In this document: positions 28,220 through 36,828 of the stretch, piece after piece
Layout of the letters: the number at the start of each line of letters is the position of its first letter
How positions within the stretch are numbered: position 1 is the stretch's first letter
Assembly (NCBI GenBank): GCA_025358455.1
Contig: JANYJP010000093.1
Span: forward strand, 1 to 64,000
Source of the DNA: Bacteroidales bacterium
GTDB lineage: Bacteria; Bacteroidota; Bacteroidia; Bacteroidales; VadinHA17
Length of the DNA: 64,000 nt
Direction of reading: 5' to 3'
Made by a program: the position numbers and the translations under genes
Notes under the pieces: model-generated
The model's database searches: none
Seen by the model: the letters and a program-made list of their open reading frames with translations, nothing else
What the model was told of the DNA's origin: nothing

Positions 28220-30280
28220 ATGAAAAAATACCTATTCCACATTCTCCTCTCAATAGCACTTCTGTTCTCCGGTTGCTCCTCCAATGAGGTGAATACCAAC
28301 TATAAAAGCAACCGGGCTCCATTGCTTAAAAATGCTTACATAAAGCTTCCTCTGGGTGCCGTGAAGCCTCTGGGATGGTTAAAGTCACAGCTTGAAGCTC
28401 AGGCGGCAGGTCTTACCGGAAATATCGATGACTACTGGCCCGATCTTGTCAATTCTTCATGGAGAGGTGGTAACGGTGAAGCCTGGGAGAGAGGTCCATA
28501 TTACCTTGATGGCCTTGTTCCACTGGCATATATTCTGGACGATCCACGTCTTATTGCCAAGGTAAAAACATGGATTGAACCAATCCTTGCAAGCAGCATT
28601 GACTCTGGCTGGTACGGACCAACAAAAAATCATGATCGCTGGCCATTGTCGGTTGCAAATAAGGTGCTTATGCAATACTACGAGGGTAGTGGCGATAAGA
28701 GGGCGCTTGATGTCCTGACAAAATATTTCAGGTATCTTCACGATACCCCACCTGACTGGCCCGATAAAGAATGGCGCGGAGTACGGGCAATGGAAAATGC
28801 TGTGACGGGTTACTGGCTGTACCGACAGACAGGTGAACCATGGATACTGGAAACAATTAAATCAATCCAGAATAACAGCTCTGACTGGACAACCTATTAT
28901 GAAAAGTTCCCATGGGATTCAGCAGCTTCATCTGACAAGAAAATTCCACTCAACTGGGGCCCTGATGGCCTGACAGCCCATGTTGTCAATAATGCAATGG
29001 CTATAAAATATCCGGGACTATGGTATCAGCAATCAAGTGATGAAAGATTTAAAAAGGCAGTTTTCTCAGGAATAAAAAAATACGATCTAAATCATGGTCA
29101 GACAGGAGGCCGGTTTTCAGGCGATGAACATCTTTCAGGAAAGAGTCCGGATCGTGGCGCTGAACTTTGCTCAGTGGTTGAATATATGTTCTCTCTTGAA
29201 GAGCTTTATGCCATCTTCGGAAATAATGCTCTGGCTGACAGGCTGGAGCTTCTTGCTTTTAATTCATTACCCGGAACAACAACTCCTGATATATGGGCAC
29301 ATCAATATGACCAACAGTCAAACCAGGTCCTTGTTTCATCGGCCAAAAGAAACTGGAGCACCAACTTCGAAAATTCTAATATTTACGGGTTCAGTCCAAA
29401 CTTTGGCTGCTGCCTTGCTAACATGCATCAGGGCTGGCCTAAATTTGTTGAAAGTATGTGGATGGCAACTAACGATAATGGTCTTGCAGTTGTTACTTAC
29501 GGGCCATCAGTAGTTAAAGCAAAAGTGGGTAAAGGTAAAGAGGTGACTGTAACAGAGGAGACAGATTATCCTTTTAACGGATCAGTGAAACTTACAATAA
29601 GCAGTAACGCTTCTGTAAGGTTTCCGGTTGACCTGAGAATACCAGGTTGGGCCGATTCTGTTACAATAAAATTCAAGAATAAGACTGTTATTGTCAAAAG
29701 TGTTTCAGAATACAGAATTAATGAAAAATGGAAAAACGGAGATCAGATCGTTATAGGATTACCTATGCAGATACGCGTTGAAAAGAGATACAACAATTCG
29801 CTATCCGTTTTACGCGGACCACTTTACTTTTCTTTAAGGATTGATAAGGAGTACAAAAGTATAAAGATAAAGGATGACAATTTTGGATACAAAGGAAGTG
29901 TAGATTGGGAAATAACCCCGAAAAGCGCGTGGAACTACGGACTTCTGATTGATAGTAAAAATATAATGAGGGGATTGAATATAAAAGTAAATCCAATCGG
30001 GAAATACCCATTTTCTGATAAAGGGGATATGGTATGGATTGCCGATTCGGGGAAATATGTTCATACAACCCTGGAAGCTCCGGTTGTAATAACGGCAAGA
30101 GGTATCAAAATTCCGGAGTGGGTTATGAAAGACAACTCAGCCGACATTCCTCCGCTCAGCCCTGTGAAACCAGAGGGAGATCCGGAAATAATATCTCTGA
30201 TCCCTTACGGATGTGCAAGACTGAGAATCACTGAATTTCCAGTAATGAATATCGTACTTATGGAAGATGTGATGAAGTAA
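28220..30280 (+). CDS. GH127-type (beta-L-arabinofuranosidase family) lipoprotein
   Basis: The 686-residue protein has a lipoprotein signal (LLFSGCSS, lipid-bearing Cys19) and then the (alpha/alpha)6-barrel region of the former DUF1680 family. Typical landmarks are VKPLGWLKSQL, WERGPYYLDGLVPLAYIL, GAELCSVVEYMFSLEELY with a conserved glutamate, and NFGCCLANMHQGWPKF with the paired cysteines that serve metal binding and catalysis in GH127 enzymes. Known members release beta-L-arabinofuranose, and GH146 relatives act on arabinans. Surface or periplasmic location is likely. It follows another glycosidase on the same strand, which suggests a small plant-glycan locus. Confidence 0.82.
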   Translation: MKKYLFHILLSIALLFSGCSSNEVNTNYKSNRAPLLKNAYIKLPLGAVKPLGWLKSQLEAQAAGLTGNIDDYWPDLVNSSWRGGNGEAWERGPYYLDGLVPLAYILDDPRLIAKVKTWIEPILASSIDSGWYGPTKNHDRWPLSVANKVLMQYYEGSGDKRALDVLTKYFRYLHDTPPDWPDKEWRGVRAMENAVTGYWLYRQTGEPWILETIKSIQNNSSDWTTYYEKFPWDSAASSDKKIPLNWGPDGLTAHVVNNAMAIKYPGLWYQQSSDERFKKAVFSGIKKYDLNHGQTGGRFSGDEHLSGKSPDRGAELCSVVEYMFSLEELYAIFGNNALADRLELLAFNSLPGTTTPDIWAHQYDQQSNQVLVSSAKRNWSTNFENSNIYGFSPNFGCCLANMHQGWPKFVESMWMATNDNGLAVVTYGPSVVKAKVGKGKEVTVTEETDYPFNGSVKLTISSNASVRFPVDLRIPGWADSVTIKFKNKTVIVKSVSEYRINEKWKNGDQIVIGLPMQIRVEKRYNNSLSVLRGPLYFSLRIDKEYKSIKIKDDNFGYKGSVDWEITPKSAWNYGLLIDSKNIMRGLNIKVNPIGKYPFSDKGDMVWIADSGKYVHTTLEAPVVITARGIKIPEWVMKDNSADIPPLSPVKPEGDPEIISLIPYGCARLRITEFPVMNIVLMEDVMK

Positions 30281-30355
30281 GAACATTCGAAATCAGAATG
30301 CAGAAGTTTTTACAACTCTTCATTCGCCATTCAGTTGTTCTTCATTATTAGTTCA

Positions 30356-32146
30356 TTAGAGCATGTCTGTTTTGACCTTTAGCCATTTCTTTTCTTCAGA
30401 TGTAAGATAAGGACTGAGTTTATCGTAAACCCCGGAATGATATGAATTGAGCCAGTCTGTTTCCTTCTGATCAAGTAAAGAGGTATCAATAAGTGATTTA
30501 TCGATATAACAAAGCGATACAGTATCAAATTTCAGAAATCTTCCGAAATCAGTTTCTTCGTCTTTGTAACAGATGATAAGGTTTTCAATTCTGATACCGT
30601 ATTCACCTTCCCTGTATATTGCCGGTTCATCAGAAATGAGCATCCCTGGTTCGATGAAAGTTTTTGAGTCGTTGCCTGTACCAGGACTAATACTCTGCGG
30701 GCCTTCATGAACATTAAGACAGAACCCTACGCCATGGCCTGTTCCATGACCATAATTCAGACCCTGCTCCCACAAGGCTTTTCGCGCACTAATGTCCAGC
30801 TGTGAACCTCTGGTTCCTGACGGAAATTTAGCGGATGCAAGACCGATCATACCCTTCAGCACAAGGGTAAAGTCCTTCTTCTGCCCGGCAGTTGGTTTTC
30901 CCAAAGAAATTGTCCGGGTAATATCAGTTGTTCCATCGAGATACTGGCCACCGGAATCAACGAGAAGTATCCCATCCTGACCAATGACAGAATCAGTTTC
31001 AGAAGTTGCTGAGTAATGAGGCATTGCACCATGTTCATTATATGCCGCGATTGTTGAAAAACTTGGTACGAGAAAGTTTTCCTGTTCAGATCTTAGGTGG
31101 TTCAGCATTTCAGTAAGTGATAGTTCTGACATAGGCACTTCATCCAAATTCTGTTCTATCCAGAAAAAAAACTTAGTGAGCGCCACACCATCTTTAACCA
31201 TCACTTTTCCGATGTTTTCAATCTCAACCTTATTCTTGACTGCCTTTAGACGGGCAGGAATACTTACATCTTCAATAATTTTCATTCCGGCGGGGATTGA
31301 ACTAAATAAAGCGGCAGAGGTTGTTCCCGGGGTAATAAGAATTGCTGATTCAGCTGACAATGTTGATAACATTCCGGCAGTTTCTTCATAAGGGAGTATC
31401 ACAATATCCAGTTTATCAAATTCGCGGGCTATTTTCACTGGGATTTTATTTTCGTCAGCAAATAACAGGATCTGTTCTTCACCAACTATTGCGAATGAAA
31501 TCAGCAGCGGACTATATTTAAAATCATTCCCCCTGATATTCAGCAACCACATTATATCATCTGCAGAGGTCAGAAGGTTAAAATTCACCTTCATCCGCTT
31601 CATCTCAACACGCACCTCACTAATCTTTGTTGCACGTTCTTTTCCGCAAAAAGCAAAAAGATGATCAAAAGCAGGAGAGCCTTCAACTGAAGGACGGTCT
31701 GTCCACAATTCGGAAATCAGATCATTTTCAATGTTTATGGAAATATCTTTCCCTTCTGATAACATTTTGAGTTTTCTTAAACTTCCTATTGAGAATGTGC
31801 GTCCGTCAAGGGCAATTTTGCTTCCTGACTTAAGGTTATCAATAATCCATTCCATATAGTCCTTATTATCAGGCAGAACTGGTTTCACAAGGCCAATACC
31901 TGAACCAACAAGCTGGTTCTGAGCCTGAACATAATACCTGGAATCGGTCCATAAGCCTGCAAATGAATCAGTTATAATAACCGTAGCGGCAGATCCTGTA
32001 AATCCGGTCAGCCAGGCAATTATACGCCAGTGATTTGGAACATATTCACCAAGATGGGGATCGGAATTTGGGATAATAAATGCATCTATGCTTTCTGCTT
32101 TCATCGAAGTGCGTATAGATGCAAGCATATTTTCTGTATGGTGCAT
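30356..32146 (-). CDS. Xaa-Pro aminopeptidase (aminopeptidase P, M24B)
   Basis: This 596-residue three-domain enzyme has two creatinase-like N-terminal domains and a C-terminal pita-bread fold. The metal ligands are visible in LLVDSGGQYLDGTTDITRT (two Asp), GHGTGHGVGF (His), ISDEPAIYREGEYG (Glu) and GIRIENL (Glu). It removes N-terminal residues that precede proline, in the cytoplasm. Length matches the eukaryote-like long form common in Bacteroidota. It lies 17 bases after the kinase at 32164 and may be the last gene of the signalling operon, though the functional link is not obvious. Confidence 0.93.
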   Translation of the reverse strand: MHHTENMLASIRTSMKAESIDAFIIPNSDPHLGEYVPNHWRIIAWLTGFTGSAATVIITDSFAGLWTDSRYYVQAQNQLVGSGIGLVKPVLPDNKDYMEWIIDNLKSGSKIALDGRTFSIGSLRKLKMLSEGKDISINIENDLISELWTDRPSVEGSPAFDHLFAFCGKERATKISEVRVEMKRMKVNFNLLTSADDIMWLLNIRGNDFKYSPLLISFAIVGEEQILLFADENKIPVKIAREFDKLDIVILPYEETAGMLSTLSAESAILITPGTTSAALFSSIPAGMKIIEDVSIPARLKAVKNKVEIENIGKVMVKDGVALTKFFFWIEQNLDEVPMSELSLTEMLNHLRSEQENFLVPSFSTIAAYNEHGAMPHYSATSETDSVIGQDGILLVDSGGQYLDGTTDITRTISLGKPTAGQKKDFTLVLKGMIGLASAKFPSGTRGSQLDISARKALWEQGLNYGHGTGHGVGFCLNVHEGPQSISPGTGNDSKTFIEPGMLISDEPAIYREGEYGIRIENLIICYKDEETDFGRFLKFDTVSLCYIDKSLIDTSLLDQKETDWLNSYHSGVYDKLSPYLTSEEKKWLKVKTDML

Positions 32147-32163
32147 ATAAGGGATAATAATAT

Positions 32164-33813
32164 TTAGACCGGCAAGGTAAAAATAAATTTGCTACCACAA
32201 CCTACTTCGCTTTCTACCCAGATTTTGCCGCCATGCTTTAAAATGAAATCCTTACACAGGATAAGTCCGAGTCCTGTACCCTGCTCATCCTGTGTTCCGG
32301 GTGTCGAGATACCACCTTCAATCAAAAATATTTTATTTATGATCTCTTTTTTTATGCCAACACCATTGTCTGTCACTTTTACAAACAATTCATTTTCCCT
32401 TTTTTCAGAAGATAATATAATCTTACCACCCTGTTTTGTAAATTTAATAGCATTCGAAAGAAGATTTCTTAATACTGTACTAATCATAGGTTTATCTGCA
32501 ATAATCATAAAACTTTCAGGGACTTCTAAAGAGATGATTATAGATTTTTGAAGTGCTGAGTCTTTCAGTAAATCCTTTGCTTCAATAATAAGTGGAATGA
32601 TATCAATTTGTTTCCGGTTAAATTCCATTCTTCCGGTCTGTAACTGTGACCATTCAATCAGGTTCTTAAGCAAATCCATTGCCCTCCATGAGGAATCCTT
32701 TATTATGCATGCATATTCCTCTATCTCATTATAATCTTTTCTGTGTACTTTTTCTGACAGAAGATCACTCAAGCCGATAATACTATTGAAGGGGCTTTTA
32801 AGGTCATGGGCAATGATTGAGAAAAATTTATCCTTAGTGTTATTAAGCTCGAGCAACCTTTTTTCACTCTCGACCAGAGCCTCTTCAGCTCTTTTACGGT
32901 CTGTCATGTTGCGTAAATTGCACTGAATGACTTTTGCCTTGTCAACATAATAAACACTACTGACATACTCAACATCAATTGGTCTTCCGTTTTTTGATAC
33001 CAGTGGCATATCATCAAAACGTATATAACCTTTATTCTGCAATTCAACAAAAGCGGCTTTTGAATCGTCAATGTTTTTGAAAATTCCGATTTCCCAGAGT
33101 TCTTTCCCTAAAAACTCTTCATATGTATAGCCCAGCATTTCGATCAGAAAAGGATTAACATCAATAATTTTCCCGTCATTGGCATCAAGTATCAGGATGC
33201 CATCTTTGGCAGATTCAAAAAGCCGGCGATAACGGGTCTCAGAATTTTGCAGCTTTTCATCTGCCTGCTTACGGTCGGTGATATCAATTGTTGTTAACAG
33301 ACATTTGCCGGTGTCCTCGGAAATGATCCCATCAACATGAATAAAGATAGCTTTTTCTCCATATTGTATCAGTCCGACTTCGCAAGTCTGTTTTGAACGG
33401 GTTAGAAATACATCCCTGAAGAAATCATTGAAGACATGAAGTGTTTCATTTGTTACAAAAAGCCGGAAGGTTTTGTTAACCAGTACCGATCGTCCCTTTC
33501 CAAGTGTATTGGCTGCACTCAGGTTTAGCTCGCAGATTGTACAATTACTGTCAAGAATGAAGTAACCTACTGGTGCAAATTCATACAGTTCTGTGAATTT
33601 TTTTGTAGCCATTTCGGCTTTTGCTTCCGCCAGCACCAACTCCTCATACTGCACCTCAAGTTCAATCTGATGCACCTCAAGTTCATGAACAAGTTTAATA
33701 TTGGCGGTTTCTCTTCCTAATGTCTTTTTTACAGTTTCCTTCTTTATCATTTGTTTTTCAGCTTTACGCCGGATGGAAAAGTTTTCGCGCAAATTCTTAA
33801 TCTCTTTTGTCAT
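32164..33813 (-). CDS. Soluble PAS-PAS sensor histidine kinase
   Basis: This 549-residue protein has no membrane segment. An N-terminal coiled coil (about 1-70) is followed by two PAS domains (about 70-185 and 190-310, with FESAKDGILILDANDGKIIDVN). Then come HisKA (FFSIIAHDLKSPFNSIIGLSDLL) and HATPase (NLLSNAIKFTKQGGK, GTGLGLILCKDFILKHGG) domains. Its ATG overlaps the stop of the CheB-CheR fusion by four bases (ATGA), so the two proteins are translationally coupled and probably work together. It lacks a receiver. Its kinase core resembles that of the propeller kinase at 22321. Confidence 0.9.
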   Translation of the reverse strand: MTKEIKNLRENFSIRRKAEKQMIKKETVKKTLGRETANIKLVHELEVHQIELEVQYEELVLAEAKAEMATKKFTELYEFAPVGYFILDSNCTICELNLSAANTLGKGRSVLVNKTFRLFVTNETLHVFNDFFRDVFLTRSKQTCEVGLIQYGEKAIFIHVDGIISEDTGKCLLTTIDITDRKQADEKLQNSETRYRRLFESAKDGILILDANDGKIIDVNPFLIEMLGYTYEEFLGKELWEIGIFKNIDDSKAAFVELQNKGYIRFDDMPLVSKNGRPIDVEYVSSVYYVDKAKVIQCNLRNMTDRKRAEEALVESEKRLLELNNTKDKFFSIIAHDLKSPFNSIIGLSDLLSEKVHRKDYNEIEEYACIIKDSSWRAMDLLKNLIEWSQLQTGRMEFNRKQIDIIPLIIEAKDLLKDSALQKSIIISLEVPESFMIIADKPMISTVLRNLLSNAIKFTKQGGKIILSSEKRENELFVKVTDNGVGIKKEIINKIFLIEGGISTPGTQDEQGTGLGLILCKDFILKHGGKIWVESEVGCGSKFIFTLPV

Positions 33814-36752
33814 GGCTTTGTAATATTGATTCCAATATTTATTGTTCCCATAAGCACTCCTTTGTCATCTAAAAGTTTATGTGCTGACCATTCAATCTGG
33901 AGGGTATCTCCATTTACTGCTCTAACAATGTTTTTATACCTGTTTGGCAATTTTCCATTGAGCAATTTTGTCATATCAGCCAATACTTGTTTACGTGATG
34001 GTTCCGGGATGAACAGGTCAACATAATTTTTACCTATTACATCGTTTAGTTTATGCCCAAAAAGTTTTTCGGCTTCCGGGTTATACTCGATTATTATTCC
34101 CTCGGATGATAAGCCTATTATTACGCCAGGCACTACAGAAATGAATGATTTAAGCGTCAATTGCGACTCTCGCAGGATCATTTCCTGCTGTTTTGATCTG
34201 GTAATATCTATAAAGGTGATAACCAGCCCATCAATCTTATCATCATTTGTCCGGTAAGGCATAATACGTATACTAAACCATCTTCCATCATGGGTTTCAA
34301 CGGCTTTCTCAAGAATTATAAGAGTATGTAATACTTCACTGGCGTCCCTGTACAAATCGGGATAGTCCAGATCAGTAACCTGATCAGTAAACAACCTGCC
34401 GACATCACTTTGTCTTAATTTGAAAATTTTAGTTGCCTGATGAGTGAACTGACGGATCTTTAGATTTTTATCGAGAAACAGGGTCGCTATTTCGATACTA
34501 CCAAGCAGGTTACTCATATCATTGCTCAATCTAACAGAATCCTCAATTCTATTTTGCAATTCAATATTCACTGTATGTAATTCTTCATTAAGACTCTGCA
34601 TCTCTTCCTTGGACGTTGTGAGCTCTTCGTTGGTTGATTGCAGTTCTTCATTGGTTGATTGTAGCTCCTCATTGGTAGACTTCAATTCTTCCTGGGAAGT
34701 CTGCATCTCTTCACGGAGACTCTGAAGGTCTTCCTTCTTATGCTGCAGGTCAAGCTCCAATTCGGAATGAAATGTTCTTTTTAAACCTTTCCCGGTTTTT
34801 AACTCCGTAGATACATGGTTCACAATTGGTACATCAGCAAAAACTATCAGTATCCTCCCTTTCAGTTGAGGTGGCTTTTCAATTTGCTGAATTGTAACAT
34901 CTGCATATCTGACTTCATTATTTGATCCCATTTTCAGATTGTGTAATACCACCTTATCATAACTCTTAGTTGCTTTATGGAAGACTAAAGGCAACTCATC
35001 GCTCAATCCTTCCCTTGCCATGGCAAAAATGTTCATATTTGCTTTGCCTGCAGCCGGCTCAAGATATTTTCCGGTACTTCCTGTTATATAGAGTATATCT
35101 CCCAGATTTGTTACCAGAACACTGGAAGGTGAAAATTGCTGCAAAAGCAACTGGTCAGTAAAAAATTGGATATTATTAGGAATATTCGCAGGTGTTTGAT
35201 CTTCAACTTTTCCCAATTTATAGCGGGAGAACGAACTTGGAAAGTCATATAATTCCTCTGTTTTGGATGATCCCAAACTACGATAGATTCTTAATTTTGA
35301 GTTAATAACGGAAACCAATTCATTTTGAGTTCCATTGGTTTCAGCACTGCCCAGTAACAATATTCCCCCCGGATTAAGGCTGTAATGGAAAAGGGTCAGA
35401 AGTTTTTTCTGCAGTCCGGCATCCAAATATATCAACAGGTTACGGCAGGAGATAATATCAAGTTTGGTGAAAGGAGGATCTTTAATCACATTTTGAGGGG
35501 CAAATACAACCATGTCGCGTATCTCTTTATTCACACGATACTGATCGTTAACTTTAGTAAAAAATCTACTCAGACGATCCGGAGATACATCAGCAACAAT
35601 ACTTCGGGGATAAATGGCTTTTCTGGCTTTTTCAATTGCAGTGTTGTCAATATCTGTGGCGAATGCCTGCAACAATATATTCTTGCCATGGTTCGCCTTT
35701 TCCATAGCTTCCTTAAAAACCATTGCCAGTGAGAATGCCTCTTCTCCTGTAGAACAACCTGGTATCCAAACCCTGAGAATATATTTCTGCGGCAATTTCT
35801 CAATCAGTGACGGCATTATTTTTTCCTTTATTTCCTCCCACAGCAATGTATCGCGGAAGAAACTTGTGACACCGATCAATAGCTCTTTGAAAAGTATATC
35901 TATCTCATTAGAATTATCCTGTAAATAACGGACATATGATCCTATCTTATTGATTTGGTGAATACCCATGCGCCGTTCAATACGCCGATACACGGTGTTT
36001 TTTTTATATTGCGAGAAGTCGTTACCGGTTTTTGTTCGTAATAGGATTACTATTTTTTCGAGTGAACTTACATCTTTCTCCAATACCAGTTTATTACTTA
36101 AGGGCAGATTCTGCTTACTAATAGCCATCAGTTTTGCCGGAAGTTCATCTGCAGGTGCAACAATATCAATAAGTACATTATCGATGGCAGACCTGGGCAT
36201 ACTATCGAACTTTGCAGAAGTTGGATCCTGTACCATTACTGTTCCTTCTTTTTCTTTTATAGCCGTCAATCCTAAAGTTCCATCAGAACCCATTCCGGAA
36301 AGGATAATCCCGATACTCTTTGCACCAAGGTCGTCAGCCAGTGAACGGAAAAAGAAATCTATTGGTAACCGCAAACCACGTGTTTCAACTGGCACAAACA
36401 AATGAAGAGAGCCATTAAGAACTGACATACTTTTGTTTGCAGGTATTACATACACACAGTTTGGTTTGATTTTCAATCTGTCGGTTACCGTTTGCACTTT
36501 CATTCCTGTAACACGTTGAAGCAGTTCAGTCATAATGCCCTTATGATTTGGATCGAGGTGTTGAATAACAACAAATGCCATTCCGCTGTTCACCGGCATT
36601 TTTGCAAAGAACTGTTCCAATGCCTCCAATCCACCTGCTGATGCACCAATACCGACTATGGGAATTTTACCTGCTGCATTAACAGTGGTTCTCTTCAATT
36701 TTAAATTTTCAGGATCAGCATTTGTAATTTCTGACCTGGGTTGCTTTTTCAT
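33810..36752 (-). CDS. CheB-CheR-PAS fusion signalling protein
   Basis: The 980-residue protein starts with a CheB methylesterase domain without receiver (about 30-220; catalytic triad Ser38, His65, Asp157). A CheR methyltransferase domain follows (about 230-500; TSFFRDTLLWEEI, WIPGCSTGEEAFSLA, ISCRNLLIYL). Next is a coiled coil with tandem STNEELQ repeats (about 670-750), and then PAS domains (about 750-980). No kinase domain is present; the overlapping downstream gene supplies one. Such fusions occur outside chemotaxis operons, and no receptor, CheA or CheW gene is visible here. The methylation substrate is unknown. Confidence 0.9.
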   Translation of the reverse strand: MKKQPRSEITNADPENLKLKRTTVNAAGKIPIVGIGASAGGLEALEQFFAKMPVNSGMAFVVIQHLDPNHKGIMTELLQRVTGMKVQTVTDRLKIKPNCVYVIPANKSMSVLNGSLHLFVPVETRGLRLPIDFFFRSLADDLGAKSIGIILSGMGSDGTLGLTAIKEKEGTVMVQDPTSAKFDSMPRSAIDNVLIDIVAPADELPAKLMAISKQNLPLSNKLVLEKDVSSLEKIVILLRTKTGNDFSQYKKNTVYRRIERRMGIHQINKIGSYVRYLQDNSNEIDILFKELLIGVTSFFRDTLLWEEIKEKIMPSLIEKLPQKYILRVWIPGCSTGEEAFSLAMVFKEAMEKANHGKNILLQAFATDIDNTAIEKARKAIYPRSIVADVSPDRLSRFFTKVNDQYRVNKEIRDMVVFAPQNVIKDPPFTKLDIISCRNLLIYLDAGLQKKLLTLFHYSLNPGGILLLGSAETNGTQNELVSVINSKLRIYRSLGSSKTEELYDFPSSFSRYKLGKVEDQTPANIPNNIQFFTDQLLLQQFSPSSVLVTNLGDILYITGSTGKYLEPAAGKANMNIFAMAREGLSDELPLVFHKATKSYDKVVLHNLKMGSNNEVRYADVTIQQIEKPPQLKGRILIVFADVPIVNHVSTELKTGKGLKRTFHSELELDLQHKKEDLQSLREEMQTSQEELKSTNEELQSTNEELQSTNEELTTSKEEMQSLNEELHTVNIELQNRIEDSVRLSNDMSNLLGSIEIATLFLDKNLKIRQFTHQATKIFKLRQSDVGRLFTDQVTDLDYPDLYRDASEVLHTLIILEKAVETHDGRWFSIRIMPYRTNDDKIDGLVITFIDITRSKQQEMILRESQLTLKSFISVVPGVIIGLSSEGIIIEYNPEAEKLFGHKLNDVIGKNYVDLFIPEPSRKQVLADMTKLLNGKLPNRYKNIVRAVNGDTLQIEWSAHKLLDDKGVLMGTINIGINITKP

Positions 36753-36828
36753 TATTTTATTAAATTAATGCTGTTCTTTTTACTTTGAACTCAGGTTAAT
36801 GACCTTTTGCTGTTTAAAAAAGCAATGT

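Noticed and set aside
29094-29513. 139-codon plus-strand frame
   Set aside because: It overlaps the GH127-type gene in another frame; the GH127 frame carries the signal peptide and conserved motifs.
35968-36405. 145-codon plus-strand frame
   Set aside because: It lies wholly antisense to the CheB domain of the CheB-CheR fusion and has no recognisable motif; the minus-strand frame has clear catalytic residues.
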